64,000 nucleotides of DNA, from assembly GCA_910587815.1 (NCBI GenBank), contig CAJUNK010000002.1:124001-188000 (forward strand). Reading direction: 5' to 3'. The notes under the pieces are model-generated. The model was not told the origin of the DNA, searched no databases, and saw nothing but the letters and a program-made list of their open reading frames with translations. Below, piece after piece: positions 1 through 8,700 of this stretch (positions are counted from its first letter, which is position 1; each line of letters begins with the position of its first letter). A program made the position numbers and the translations under genes. Source of the DNA: Candidatus Gastranaerophilales bacterium (GTDB taxonomy: Bacteria > Cyanobacteriota > Vampirovibrionia > Gastranaerophilales > Gastranaerophilaceae).

Positions 1-230
1 AAGAACTTATTTATTGTTAAAACAATACTACAGGTTAAGTTTTGTTTCTGATATTACCCATCAGTATAATCTTTCAAGACGCCATCTAGGCGGTATAAAC
101 TGTTAAACCCTTGAAATACTTCAAAAACACCTCTTTTAATTTTAATTCAGCCCCTTAAACTTTAACAACAAATTAATTCAGCAATAAATCTAATTCTATT
201 CTTTATTCAAATTATAACATATATTTTATT
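1..230. other. Non-coding segment with a small possible RNA fold
   Basis: No convincing reading frame is visible before the gap terminator. A nested fold can be drawn at 72-116: TTTCAAG (72-78) pairs with CTTGAAA (110-116) and encloses CGCC (80-83) / GGCG (89-92) around loop ATCTA. I could not match it to a riboswitch or ribozyme family I know. It may belong to a gene left of the window. Confidence 0.35.
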
Positions 231-268
231 CAAAAATAAGCCCTCCCGCTTATAATTCAGGAGGGCTT
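231..268 (-). terminator. Intrinsic terminator of gap
   Basis: A 9-bp perfect stem, AAGCCCTCC (238-246) with GGAGGGCTT (260-268), is followed on the minus strand by TTATTTTT. It lies 11 bases past the gap stop codon, so it ends the gap transcript. Confidence 0.88.
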
Positions 269-279
269 AAATTTTAAAA

Positions 280-1290
280 CTATAGCTTAGATGCTACCAT
301 TAATGTAGTTTCAGCTAATCTTGTTGAATAACCCATTTCATTATCATACCAAGAAACAACTTTAACCATATTGTCACCCATAGTCATAGTTAAAGCAGCA
401 TCAACGGTTGAAGATTGAGATGAACCGATGAAGTCAGAAGATACAAGTGGTTCTTCTGAATAGCATAATACATGACCATCAGCAGCTTCTTTAAGTGCAG
501 CATTTACAGCTTCAACTGTTACAGGTTTTTCAGTTTCAAATACAACGTCTACTACTGAAACGTCAGGAGTAGGAACTCTCATAGCAAAGCCGTTTAATTT
601 TCCTTTTAATTCAGGAAGAACTAAAGCAACAGCTTTAGCAGCACCTGTTGTTGTAGGAACGATGTTTAATGCACCAGCACGAGCTCTGCGTGGGTCTTTG
701 TGACCAGCATCAAGAATTCTTTGGTCGCCAGTGTAGCTGTGAACTGTTGTCATTAAGCCTTTTACAACGCCAAATTTTTCAGCAATAACTTTTGCAACAG
801 GAGCTAAACAGTTTGTTGTGCAAGATGCCATAGAAATTACATTGTGTTTAGCTGGGTCGTATTCATTTTCATTTACGCCAAGAACGATTGTTTTATCTTC
901 GTTTTTAGCAGGAGCAGAAATGATAACTTTTTTAGCACCAGCTGTGATGTGTGCAGCAGCTTTAGTAGCATCAGTGTAGAAACCTGTTGATTCAACAACA
1001 ACTTCAACACCTAATTTAGCCCAAGGAAGATTTGCAGGGTCTTTTTCAGCAAAGAATAAGATTTTTTTGCCGTTGATAACAAGACCATCTTCAGCAACTT
1101 CAACAGTACCACAGAATTTGCCCATAACTGAGTCATATTTAAATACGTGTGCAGCATTTGCAGGTGTTAAACCTGGGTCATTAATTGCAACGTAATCGAT
1201 TTTATCGAAAATACCTTCTCTAATAGCAGCACGAAGTGTGTTTCTGCCGATTCTTCCGAATCCGTTGATTGCGACTTTTTTGTTAGCCAT
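280..1290 (-). CDS. gap: Glyceraldehyde-3-phosphate dehydrogenase, type I
   Basis: Cytosolic glycolytic enzyme that oxidises and phosphorylates glyceraldehyde 3-phosphate to 1,3-bisphosphoglycerate. The 336 residues match the usual length. The N-terminus has the Rossmann motif NGFGRIGR, an Asp in VAINDPG suggesting NAD preference, and the active-site block SMASCTTNCLAPVAKV with catalytic Cys near residue 155; the C-terminus carries SWYDNEMGYS. An AAGGAG ribosome site lies about 6 nt before the ATG. It is monocistronic, with its own promoter at 1334-1362 and a strong terminator. The identification is firm; the cofactor preference is inferred from the Asp only. Confidence 0.97.
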   Translation of the reverse strand: MANKKVAINGFGRIGRNTLRAAIREGIFDKIDYVAINDPGLTPANAAHVFKYDSVMGKFCGTVEVAEDGLVINGKKILFFAEKDPANLPWAKLGVEVVVESTGFYTDATKAAAHITAGAKKVIISAPAKNEDKTIVLGVNENEYDPAKHNVISMASCTTNCLAPVAKVIAEKFGVVKGLMTTVHSYTGDQRILDAGHKDPRRARAGALNIVPTTTGAAKAVALVLPELKGKLNGFAMRVPTPDVSVVDVVFETEKPVTVEAVNAALKEAADGHVLCYSEEPLVSSDFIGSSQSSTVDAALTMTMGDNMVKVVSWYDNEMGYSTRLAETTLMVASKL

Positions 1291-1333
1291 AATAAGTCTC
1301 TCCTTCTATAAAAAATTAAAATCTAACAAGCCA

Positions 1334-1362
1334 TTTATATTATAAAAATAGAAAATTTTCAA
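1334..1362 (-). promoter_or_regulatory. Promoter of gap
   Basis: On the minus strand TTGAAA (complement of 1357-1362) is followed after 17 nt by TATAAA (complement of 1334-1339), about 45 nt before the gap ATG. Both boxes are near the sigma-70 consensus. Confidence 0.65.
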
Positions 1363-1447
1363 GCAGAATATTAATGTTTCCACCCTTCAAATTCTTTATT
1401 TGTGATATTATATACAAAGAAGGCTTGATTCAATAACGGAAAAATGA

Positions 1448-2362
1448 ATGAAACCAAAAGTATTAATTACAGGTGGAGCAGGATTTATAGGCTCCCACAT
1501 TACAGATAAACTATTGCAGAATGATTTCAGCGTTATTGTGATAGATAATCTTACCTCCGGTGATATTTTGAATCTGCCGCAATCTGGTGATTTAAAATTG
1601 TTCAAACTTGATATTGCAGATGAAAAGATTGACGAAATATTTTCAAATGAAAAGCCTGATTTTGTAATTCATTTAGCAGCACAAACAAGCGTTAATTATT
1701 CAATAAAAAATATTGAAAAAGATGCTGAATTAAATATTTTGTCCTCAATTAAAATAATTGAACTTTCAAAAAAATATAACGTTAAAAAATTTATTACAGC
1801 ATCAACTGCTGCCGTATATGGCATACCGCAATATCTGCCCATTGATGAAAATCACCCAACAGAACCTATTTCACCATACGGGCTTTCAAAATTAACAATG
1901 GAAAAATATATAAAATTGTCATCTGTCCCTTATGTTATATTTAGATTTTCAAATGCTTTCGGGCCTAGACAAAAATCTTCAAAAGAAAGTGGAGTTATTG
2001 CAATTTTCCATAAGGCAATGCTTGAAAATCAACCTGTAAATATTTATGGCGACGGTTCTCAAATCAGAGATTTTATATATGTTGAAGACATTGCAGATGT
2101 GTGCGCTATGGTGTTAAAATCAGACATTAAAAACGAAATATTAAATTTTTCTACAAACACAGGCTGCACTTTAAATGAATTGTTTAATAAAATGAAATCT
2201 TCATACAACTATAAAATGAATGCAAATTATCTGCCTGAAAGAAAAGGGGATATAAAAGACAGCATTTTATCCAACGAAAAAATACTATCTTTTAATAAAA
2301 ATATGACGTTCACTCCACTTTCTTTAGGTATTGAAAAGTTAAAAGATTATTACAAAAAATAA
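1448..2362 (+). CDS. NAD-dependent nucleotide-sugar epimerase/dehydratase
   Basis: Extended short-chain dehydrogenase of the UDP-sugar 4-epimerase group, probably converting a nucleotide-activated sugar for surface polysaccharide. The 304 residues begin with the Rossmann glycine motif GGAGFIGSH (9-17). Asp33 of VIDNL would bind the adenosine ribose. The catalytic set is Ser/Thr near 119-120 (ASTAAVYG), Tyr144 and Lys148 (SPYGLSK). The conserved substrate-side blocks RFSNAFGPRQ and YGDGSQIRDFIYVEDIA follow. The start is ATG 1448, with only a weak purine-rich ribosome site; an ATG four bases upstream is out of frame. The substrate cannot be fixed from sequence; UDP-glucose or UDP-GlcNAc is plausible. 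Confidence 0.87.
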   Translation: MKPKVLITGGAGFIGSHITDKLLQNDFSVIVIDNLTSGDILNLPQSGDLKLFKLDIADEKIDEIFSNEKPDFVIHLAAQTSVNYSIKNIEKDAELNILSSIKIIELSKKYNVKKFITASTAAVYGIPQYLPIDENHPTEPISPYGLSKLTMEKYIKLSSVPYVIFRFSNAFGPRQKSSKESGVIAIFHKAMLENQPVNIYGDGSQIRDFIYVEDIADVCAMVLKSDIKNEILNFSTNTGCTLNELFNKMKSSYNYKMNANYLPERKGDIKDSILSNEKILSFNKNMTFTPLSLGIEKLKDYYKK

Positions 2363-2444
2363 CATTTCACCATATTTTGCAATAAATGTGAGATTGTTTT
2401 TTATACAATATAATAATCAAATACATTATTTAGGATTTAATTTT

Positions 2445-3032
2445 ATGATAAAAAATATCTGCGTATTTGCATCTTCTTGTAATTTTTTAGATGAAATATA
2501 CCGCATAGATGCAAAAAAACTTGGTTTTTTAATGGCAAAAGAAGGGTATAATCTTATCTATGGCGGCAGTTCCCTTGGCCTTATGTGGATGTGCGCAAAA
2601 GAAGTTAAAGAAAACGGCAGAAAAATAACTGGAATAATGCCTGAAAAATTAAAAGAGATGGCGGAAAATTCTGATTCCTGCGATGAATTTTATGTAACAA
2701 AAGGTATGCGGGAAAGAAAAGGCCTGATGGATGAAATGTCAGATGCAATAATTGCATTACCTGGCGGTTTTGGCACATTAGAAGAATTAAGTGAAATGAT
2801 TGTACAAAAACAATTAGGATATAATCAAAAAGCAATAGTTATTTTGAATACAAATAGTTTTTATAATCATCTTTTGAAATTTTTTGATGAAATATTTGAA
2901 CAAAAATTTGCAAATAAAAAGGCAAGAAATCTTTACTATGTAGCAGATAATGCAGATGATGCCATTGAATATTTAAAAAATTATAAACCCCAAAACCTTG
3001 CCATTACAAAAGAAGAAATTTATTCAAGATAA
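2445..3032 (+). CDS. LOG-family Rossmann-fold protein (TIGR00730-like)
   Basis: A 195-residue protein of the LOG family, often annotated as lysine decarboxylase-like; characterised members are nucleoside 5'-monophosphate phosphoribohydrolases that release cytokinin-type bases. The family signature PGGFGTLEE is present together with the upstream RKGLMDEMSDA helix and the N-terminal YGGSSLGLM loop. I use ATG 2445, which follows AGGA by about 9 nt and starts directly on the beta strand MIKNICVFASS; a longer frame from 2388 adds 19 residues without family similarity. A strong terminator overlaps the stop. Its substrate here is unknown. Confidence 0.87.
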   Translation: MIKNICVFASSCNFLDEIYRIDAKKLGFLMAKEGYNLIYGGSSLGLMWMCAKEVKENGRKITGIMPEKLKEMAENSDSCDEFYVTKGMRERKGLMDEMSDAIIALPGGFGTLEELSEMIVQKQLGYNQKAIVILNTNSFYNHLLKFFDEIFEQKFANKKARNLYYVADNADDAIEYLKNYKPQNLAITKEEIYSR

Positions 3033-3067
3033 AATTTACCCCTCAAAAATATGAGGGGTAAATTTTT
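3031..3067 (+). terminator. Terminator after the LOG gene, probably bidirectional
   Basis: A 14-bp stem, 3031-3044 with 3053-3066 (core ACCCCTC / GAGGGGT), ends in a T run. It overlaps the stop codon of the LOG gene and separates it from the converging gltD-type gene. A second small hairpin (GCCTAAA / TTTAGGC, about 3090-3110) follows without a T tract. Confidence 0.9.
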
Positions 3068-3123
3068 ATTAAAGTTCTATTGCTCACTGCCTAAATCTTA
3101 TGTTTAGGCCTTGCATCTAAAAT

Positions 3124-4494
3124 TTAGCCTAATGCTTCAATTATAGCCTTTGCAGCACGTTTACCTGCACCCATTGCATTAATTGCGGTAGATTCACCCA
3201 AAGGTGCCACATCTCCTCCTGCATACACATTTGTTACTGAAGTTTCACCCTTTTCATTAATTACAATGTATCCTTTTCTATCGCAATTAATATCAATGTT
3301 ATCTGCTGCGCAAGATTTTTGGATAATAGGGTTGGGGCCAGTACCAAGGGCTACAATTACTGTATCTACATCCATAGTTTCAAACTTCCCTGTACCTACA
3401 GGACGGCGTCTACCTGATTCATCAGGTTCACCAAGTTCCATCACTTCAAACACCATACCATCTACATAGCCATCCTTATCCTTAATTTCATAAGGCGCAC
3501 GAAGAAGTTTAAAAATAACCCCTTCTTCTTTGGCATGGCGAATTTCTTCCTTCCTTGCAGGAAGTTCTTCTTCAGTTCTTCTATAAACTATATAAACTTC
3601 TTCGTATCCAACACGTACGGCAGTTCTTGCAGCATCCATAGCAACGTTTCCGCCGCCAATAATTGCAGCCTTTTTGCCCACCCTTAAAGGCGTTGGCGTC
3701 ATATCGGAATTTGCCTGCATTAAATTTACACGTGTTAAAAATTCATTTGCGCTGTAAACACTATTTAAATTTTCGCCATTAATGCCCATCATTTTTGGAA
3801 GACCAGCACCAGAACAGATAAATATCGCATCATATCCATCTTCTTCCAATTGTTTTAATGTAACAGATTTACCTACAACAACGTTTTTTTCAAATTTAAC
3901 ACCAATTTCTTTCAATGTGTCAATTTCTCTATCTAAAACGGTTCTTGGCAAACGGAAAGGAGGAATACCGTATCTTAAAACACCGCCAAGTTTATGAAGT
4001 GCTTCAAAAACAGTAACATCAAAACCTGCATTACGAAGGTCCGCAGCAGCGCTCATGCCGGCACATCCTGAACCTACGATTGCAACCTTTTTGCCATTTG
4101 GCTTAATATCACATTTTGCAGGAGAAGAATTATCCCCTACAAATCTTTCTAATGAGCCGATTGCAACAGATTTTCCTTTAATTCCAAGCACACATTTTCC
4201 TTCGCATTGTCTTTCCTGCGGGCAAATTCTGCCGCAAACAGATGGAAGCATATTTGATTGTCTTATAATTTCGCCTGCTTTTTGGAAATTTTCAGCCTTA
4301 ATTTCCTGAATAAAATCAGGTATATTAACATTTACCGGACAACCTTTTTTGCACATAGGATTTTTACAATTTAAACAACGGCTTGCTTCAGCTAATGCCT
4401 GTTCTTTTGTAAAATTTTCTTCAACCGCATCAAAGTTATTTCTTCTTAAATTTGCATCCTGTTCCACTGGTCTTTGACGTTCAATCGGTGCCAT
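3124..4494 (-). CDS. gltD: GltD-type NAD(P)H oxidoreductase (glutamate synthase small subunit / NfnB-like)
   Basis: Iron-sulfur flavoprotein that passes electrons from NAD(P)H via FAD and 4Fe-4S clusters, in glutamate synthase or in transhydrogenase-type complexes. The 456 residues show an N-terminal cysteine domain (C40, C43, C48, C52; then C87, C91, C97, C101), the FAD motif GSGCAG (141-146), the second dinucleotide motif GGGN (280-283) and the C-terminal FAD block YAGGDVAPLGESTAINAMGAGK. It stands alone, about 51 kb from the split glutamate synthase operon of this window, which already has a fused GltD module. It could therefore be a second small subunit, the NfnB-type subunit of a ferredoxin transhydrogenase, or a stand-alone diaphorase; no NfnA partner is adjacent. 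Confidence 0.88.
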   Translation of the reverse strand: MAPIERQRPVEQDANLRRNNFDAVEENFTKEQALAEASRCLNCKNPMCKKGCPVNVNIPDFIQEIKAENFQKAGEIIRQSNMLPSVCGRICPQERQCEGKCVLGIKGKSVAIGSLERFVGDNSSPAKCDIKPNGKKVAIVGSGCAGMSAAADLRNAGFDVTVFEALHKLGGVLRYGIPPFRLPRTVLDREIDTLKEIGVKFEKNVVVGKSVTLKQLEEDGYDAIFICSGAGLPKMMGINGENLNSVYSANEFLTRVNLMQANSDMTPTPLRVGKKAAIIGGGNVAMDAARTAVRVGYEEVYIVYRRTEEELPARKEEIRHAKEEGVIFKLLRAPYEIKDKDGYVDGMVFEVMELGEPDESGRRRPVGTGKFETMDVDTVIVALGTGPNPIIQKSCAADNIDINCDRKGYIVINEKGETSVTNVYAGGDVAPLGESTAINAMGAGKRAAKAIIEALG

Positions 4495-4579
4495 TTTATA
4501 TCCCCTCTCACTATTATTTTATAATTTATCCTTTTATTATAGTATAATAAAAACAACTTAAAATAAAATAGGTGCGAAT

Positions 4580-5404
4580 TTGAATAATATAAAATTAATA
4601 GTATCTGATATTGACGGCACAATTTTAAATGAAAAATGCGAATGCTCTAAAAAATTAAGAGAAACATTTAAAAAGGTGCAGGACCTTGGAATAAAAATTG
4701 TTCTTGCAACAGGCAGAATGTTTATGGGGGCAGACCCTGTACGGGAAAATTTGGGCTTTGATACGCCTGTTATTTGTTATCAGGGTGCAATGGTTCGAAA
4801 GGGAGATGATATTTTATATCAAAATGCCGTAAATAATGATTTAGCACGTGAAATAATTGAAATTTCACGCGAAAAAAAATTTCATTTGAATTTATACAAT
4901 GACGATACGTTGATTGTGGAAGATGATAATAAAAAATATATGGAAGATTACACCAAAGGCAGATTTACAACCTATAAAACAGTAAAAAGCTTTGATGAAG
5001 TTATGTTAAATAATGTTTCAAAATTGTTATGCATTACCTATAAAGAAGATGAAATAATAAGCCTGCAAAAAGAATTATCCAAAAAATTTGAAGGAAAACT
5101 CGCCATTGTGCGCAGCCATAAATATTACCTTGAATTTACAGATATTAAAGCAACAAAAGGTAATGCACTAAATTTTCTAAAGGATTTATGGAACATAAAA
5201 ACAGAAGAAACTTTTGCATCGGGTGATCAGGACAATGATTATGATATGCTGCAAAATGCGGGTATCAAAATTGCAATGGGAAATGCATCTGAAAAATTAA
5301 AATCAATCGCAGATTATATCTGCCCAACAATTCATAATGACGGCCTTGTGGATGCACTTGAAAAATATGTATTAAATAATGAAAGCGCTAATATATGCGG
5401 ATAG
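4580..5404 (+). CDS. Cof-type HAD phosphatase
   Basis: Haloacid dehalogenase superfamily phosphatase, subclass IIB (Cof/YidA type), 274 residues, probably acting on small phosphorylated metabolites in the cytosol. Motif I is SDIDGTI with the nucleophile Asp, motif II is LATGR, and motif III is GDQDNDYDML. The start is TTG 4580: AGGTG lies about 6 nt upstream and the next residues lead directly into motif I; no ATG is available nearby. The 3' end overlaps ispF by 10 nt, so the two are probably translationally coupled, though a functional link is not obvious. Confidence 0.88.
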   Translation: MNNIKLIVSDIDGTILNEKCECSKKLRETFKKVQDLGIKIVLATGRMFMGADPVRENLGFDTPVICYQGAMVRKGDDILYQNAVNNDLAREIIEISREKKFHLNLYNDDTLIVEDDNKKYMEDYTKGRFTTYKTVKSFDEVMLNNVSKLLCITYKEDEIISLQKELSKKFEGKLAIVRSHKYYLEFTDIKATKGNALNFLKDLWNIKTEETFASGDQDNDYDMLQNAGIKIAMGNASEKLKSIADYICPTIHNDGLVDALEKYVLNNESANICG

Positions 5405-5868
5405 GACAAGGATACGACCTTCACCGCCTGGTTTTAGGACGTGATTTAATATTGGGCGGGGTAAAAATCCCTTATGAATATGGCCTTTTAGGGCATTCTG
5501 ATGCAGATGTATTGTGCCATGCTATAATTGATGCAATTTTTGGCTCTGTTGCCGATGGTGATATAGGACGTCATTTCCCGGATAATGACCAAAAATATAA
5601 AGATGCAAACAGCATTCTTCTTTTAGATGAAGCAGGTAAAATATTATCTAGTAAGGGTTTTAAGATTTTAAACATAGATTCTACAATTATTATGGAGCGC
5701 CCAAAACTTGCCCTCCATATTGATAATATGCGAAAAAACATCGCAAATGCCCTGAATATAGATATTATGGATGTTTCAATAAAAGCAAAAACAAACGAAG
5801 GAATGGATGCAGTGGGCAAAAAAGAAGCAGTGGAAGCATTTGCTGTGGTTTTAGTGGATAAAATTTAA
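5395..5868 (+). CDS. ispF: 2-C-methyl-D-erythritol 2,4-cyclodiphosphate synthase
   Basis: MEP-pathway enzyme that cyclises CDP-methylerythritol 2-phosphate, releasing CMP, toward isoprenoid precursors. The 157 residues are the usual length. The metal-binding start GQGYDLHRL, the GLLGHSDADVLCHAIIDA block, DIGRHFPD and the C-terminal KAKTNEGMDAVGKKEA are all present. The ATG lies inside the 3' end of the HAD gene, without a strong separate ribosome site, which fits coupled translation. Identification is secure. Confidence 0.96.
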   Translation: MRIGQGYDLHRLVLGRDLILGGVKIPYEYGLLGHSDADVLCHAIIDAIFGSVADGDIGRHFPDNDQKYKDANSILLLDEAGKILSSKGFKILNIDSTIIMERPKLALHIDNMRKNIANALNIDIMDVSIKAKTNEGMDAVGKKEAVEAFAVVLVDKI

Positions 5869-5878
5869 CCCTGCCATT

Positions 5879-7390
5879 TTAATCTTTATCTTTAGGTTTA
5901 TCTTTATCATCATTTTCAATATTAAACCCGATTCGCGCAGCACCATTTACCAGTTGCAAACTTTTATATATGCTTTCAAAATCTATGTTTGGCTCTTCTT
6001 TTGCAGTTTCTTCTTGTGCAAATTTACGCGGATTTTTAATCTCCTCAGCTAGTCCCATAAAATCAGGATAGACAAAAGATGGCGTTATTCCAAGGTTATA
6101 AAGTTCATTTTTTATAGAAACAGCCTTTTCCTGCGGAATTTCAATTTTGGTTAAATATTTTTCATCCACAAAAGTTTCAAGGGGCTCTTTTTCGTTATTT
6201 ACCAATACAAATACACCCTTTTGTGCAGTCAGGCGTTTATTCTTTAGCTTTGGCGAAAAAACACAATTTTCTTTTTTATGCTTGAATATTTCATTTTCTT
6301 GCTTTGATGTAACTTCTTTTGTAGGTAAAATGCACCCGTCTTTATTCACCTTGAAAGCCTTTAAATTCAATGCATACACACAAGGTGCTGCATTATAGGA
6401 TTTTTGCACAATATTTTCTAGTGCAAAATAAAGTGCAATTAAGGGAGATTCTGAAAAATCCAAAAGCCTTGTCGGAATGCCATGGTGCTGCATCAGGGCA
6501 ATTTTATCTACTTTATCAAAATGTTCCATCTCTTGTTCAAAATAAGCTTGAGCTTTCAGGTCAAAATCCTGAATAATATTTTGTTCATTATCTTTAAAAT
6601 TTTTATTTCGAAACAACGATGGCACAAGGGAGAAATATTTATTTTGCTGGCCCCTAAACACAAGCGCACCGCAGCCTGGCAGAGAAGATGTTTCTTTTGT
6701 AATACCGTTTTCTTTGTTTAATTTATTTATAATTTCAATAAATTCACAAAGAGTGTTTACGGTTACTTTATTTTTTATCTTTATTTTTTCTGTATATTTT
6801 TTGCCATCCAAAGCAAGGGTATAAAATTCTTTTAATTTATCAAAATTTTTATCTGTTATTTTGATTTTATCAATCACACTAATAATTTCATCAAATTTTT
6901 CCAATCTTAAAAGACATTTTATGAGCAAAATATGAATATCAGTATCTTCCATGCCTGCATCTATTGATTTTTGCAGATATTTTGCAGCCTCTTTAAATTT
7001 ACCAAGGGTGTAGAATGTATCACCAAATGCGTAAACAACATTATAAATTTGCAAATGTTGACTTATGCTTTTTCTATAGTATTTTACGGATTCTTTATAT
7101 TTTTCTTGATTATATAAACAAATTGCAACATTTGCAGATGTTAAAGTTTTATCAGGACTAATTTTTAAAGATTTTAAAAGAAATGCTTCACATTTTTCAA
7201 TATCATTTAACCGATAATATGCAACACCAATATTATTTAATGCAATATCATCATCAGGCATAGATTCAAGAGCTTTTTGCCAGCATTCGATTGCAGATTC
7301 ATACTCTTTTTCTTCGTAAAATGCGCTTGCTTGAAGCATGTGTTCGTCATGCTTTAGTATCCTTTCATCCTTACTCAATTTCTTTGCCAT
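5879..7390 (-). CDS. TPR-repeat protein with FRG domain
   Basis: A 503-residue cytosolic protein. Residues about 15-190 form tetratricopeptide repeats (recurring ALNNIGVAYYRL-like helices), giving a protein-binding scaffold. An FRG domain follows, with its name-giving Phe-Arg-Gly at residue 245 (VFRGQQNKYFSLVPSLFR) and the QHHGIPTRLLDF block near 300-312. FRG domains occur in mobile or defence-associated genes and as stand-alone proteins; their biochemical activity is not settled to my knowledge. The C-terminal tail is low-complexity and rich in Lys and Asp. The stop is 10 bp from ispF on the other strand. The ribosome site AAGGTGG sits inside the strong hairpin annotated at 7395-7441. Confidence 0.8.
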   Translation of the reverse strand: MAKKLSKDERILKHDEHMLQASAFYEEKEYESAIECWQKALESMPDDDIALNNIGVAYYRLNDIEKCEAFLLKSLKISPDKTLTSANVAICLYNQEKYKESVKYYRKSISQHLQIYNVVYAFGDTFYTLGKFKEAAKYLQKSIDAGMEDTDIHILLIKCLLRLEKFDEIISVIDKIKITDKNFDKLKEFYTLALDGKKYTEKIKIKNKVTVNTLCEFIEIINKLNKENGITKETSSLPGCGALVFRGQQNKYFSLVPSLFRNKNFKDNEQNIIQDFDLKAQAYFEQEMEHFDKVDKIALMQHHGIPTRLLDFSESPLIALYFALENIVQKSYNAAPCVYALNLKAFKVNKDGCILPTKEVTSKQENEIFKHKKENCVFSPKLKNKRLTAQKGVFVLVNNEKEPLETFVDEKYLTKIEIPQEKAVSIKNELYNLGITPSFVYPDFMGLAEEIKNPRKFAQEETAKEEPNIDFESIYKSLQLVNGAARIGFNIENDDKDKPKDKD

Positions 7391-7394
7391 AAAA

Positions 7395-7441
7395 ATCCAC
7401 CTTCATTCTTCTTTCATAATACCAAGAGAATAAAGGTGGAT
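7395..7441 (-). promoter_or_regulatory. Hairpin that buries the ribosome site of the FRG gene (attenuator-like)
   Basis: Read on the minus strand, ATCCACCTT (7441-7433) pairs perfectly with AAGGTGGAT (7403-7395). A T-G wobble then continues into ATTCT / AGAAT, giving a 15-bp stem with a 17-nt loop. The 3' arm contains the Shine-Dalgarno sequence AAGGTGG of the FRG gene and is followed by TTTTT and the ATG. The element could stop transcripts from the gene upstream, block ribosome entry, or both. Confidence 0.68.
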
Positions 7442-7518
7442 GCAAATTTATAAAAATAATATTACTTAATAATTATTGAAAACAATACTCAGGCGTAATT
7501 TGGACGCTCAAACAATGT

Positions 7519-8631
7519 TTAATAATCGCGTTTTCCTTCGTATAAAAGGCCCATTTCGCGCAACTTATTTACCTTTTCATCAAAATCACCTGTACGCAGC
7601 CAAAATGAGGAAATAGGATTGTGCATAAAATCATTAAATCTGAAACTGCTCATATTAAATTTTTGCAGCTTCTTCTTCATGGCATCAGTGTATTTGTCAA
7701 TTACATCAAACATTTTGCCTATGGTATCATTTATTTCATTAGGGTTTTCAGGTTCATACCCCGAACCGCTTCTCATATATTCGCCTAAAAATTCTAAATT
7801 TATCAGTGCATAAAGAGTATTCCCAAATCTGTCTTTGTGCGGTTTTTCAGCAGGGCTCATATCTATTATATTTATTCTTTGATTTTCTTCATCAATTAGG
7901 AAATTATTAGAATTTTCAGGGTCGAATTTATACCCTGCTTCGCCAGATACTAATAAATCTTCAATTAATTGATCATAAGTTTCATCTGGCATTTGCGCTA
8001 AAGCATTTATACTGCGTGCAAAATGACGCTTTCTAGAGTCATCTTCGTATGGAAGCACTTCTTCTCTTAAAGTTCCATTTTCATTGTAAAGTGCCCTTGG
8101 TGAAGGATTCCCGTTTGGAAAACCCTTTTGCTTCTTTAAAACTTCAATTGAAGGTTTTAAATAGCCTTTTATTGATTTATCTTTATCACTTAAAACGGCA
8201 ACCTGCTGGCCGTAATTGCCATCAAGCTCCATATCTCTTGTATCTTCCATATCATAATTATCATAATCAAATTTTTGTGTTTCTTTATAAAATCCCCTTT
8301 TTATACGGAGCACAAAATCATCATTACCCGGAATATTATAAACAGCATGTTCAAAACCTTCTCCAATAAGGTTTTCAGGCTTTAGAGCTTCTTTTAACAT
8401 TCCAGATTTTATAAAATCAGTTTCATTTGCCCATTCTATGAAACCATTTGGGGTTTCAGCTTTTGCTTTTTCATTATCAAAAGGTTCCTGTGCACTTTTT
8501 ACAAAAGTATCACCATTTAGGGCGTCTTCTAAATACCCTGGCACCCTTCCTTGGAAAGCAATGTTTTGTGTCATCACCCTTTTAATATTTTGTACACCAT
8601 TAAAACTAATATTTCTAATCATCCCTACCAT
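7519..8631 (-). CDS. F-x-G-tagged protein with a kinase-like domain
   Basis: A 370-residue protein without signal peptide. Its N-terminus carries two F-x-G tags (NISFNG at 7-12 and NIAFQG at 23-28). The middle resembles the protein-kinase fold: a glycine-loop-like IGEGFEHAVY (89-98), Lys111 in VLRIKR, then Asp237 with Asn242 five residues later (FDPENSN, spaced like the HRD-to-Asn catalytic loop) and Asp257 in NIIDMSP where DFG would be. The order and spacing fit a kinase or pseudokinase, but no HRD or DFG is spelled out, so this is inference. Start ATG 8631 follows AAGGAA by 6 nt. A short noncoding gap separates it from the FRG gene downstream. Confidence 0.6.
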   Translation of the reverse strand: MVGMIRNISFNGVQNIKRVMTQNIAFQGRVPGYLEDALNGDTFVKSAQEPFDNEKAKAETPNGFIEWANETDFIKSGMLKEALKPENLIGEGFEHAVYNIPGNDDFVLRIKRGFYKETQKFDYDNYDMEDTRDMELDGNYGQQVAVLSDKDKSIKGYLKPSIEVLKKQKGFPNGNPSPRALYNENGTLREEVLPYEDDSRKRHFARSINALAQMPDETYDQLIEDLLVSGEAGYKFDPENSNNFLIDEENQRINIIDMSPAEKPHKDRFGNTLYALINLEFLGEYMRSGSGYEPENPNEINDTIGKMFDVIDKYTDAMKKKLQKFNMSSFRFNDFMHNPISSFWLRTGDFDEKVNKLREMGLLYEGKRDY

Positions 8632-8700
8632 AGCTTATTCCTTAAAATTTTTATAATGTAATAATATAACAACAAAACAAAATAAATTTTGCCTAGAACA

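Noticed and set aside
2388..2444. N-terminal extension of the LOG protein
   Set aside because: No ribosome site and no family similarity; ATG 2445 is well placed.
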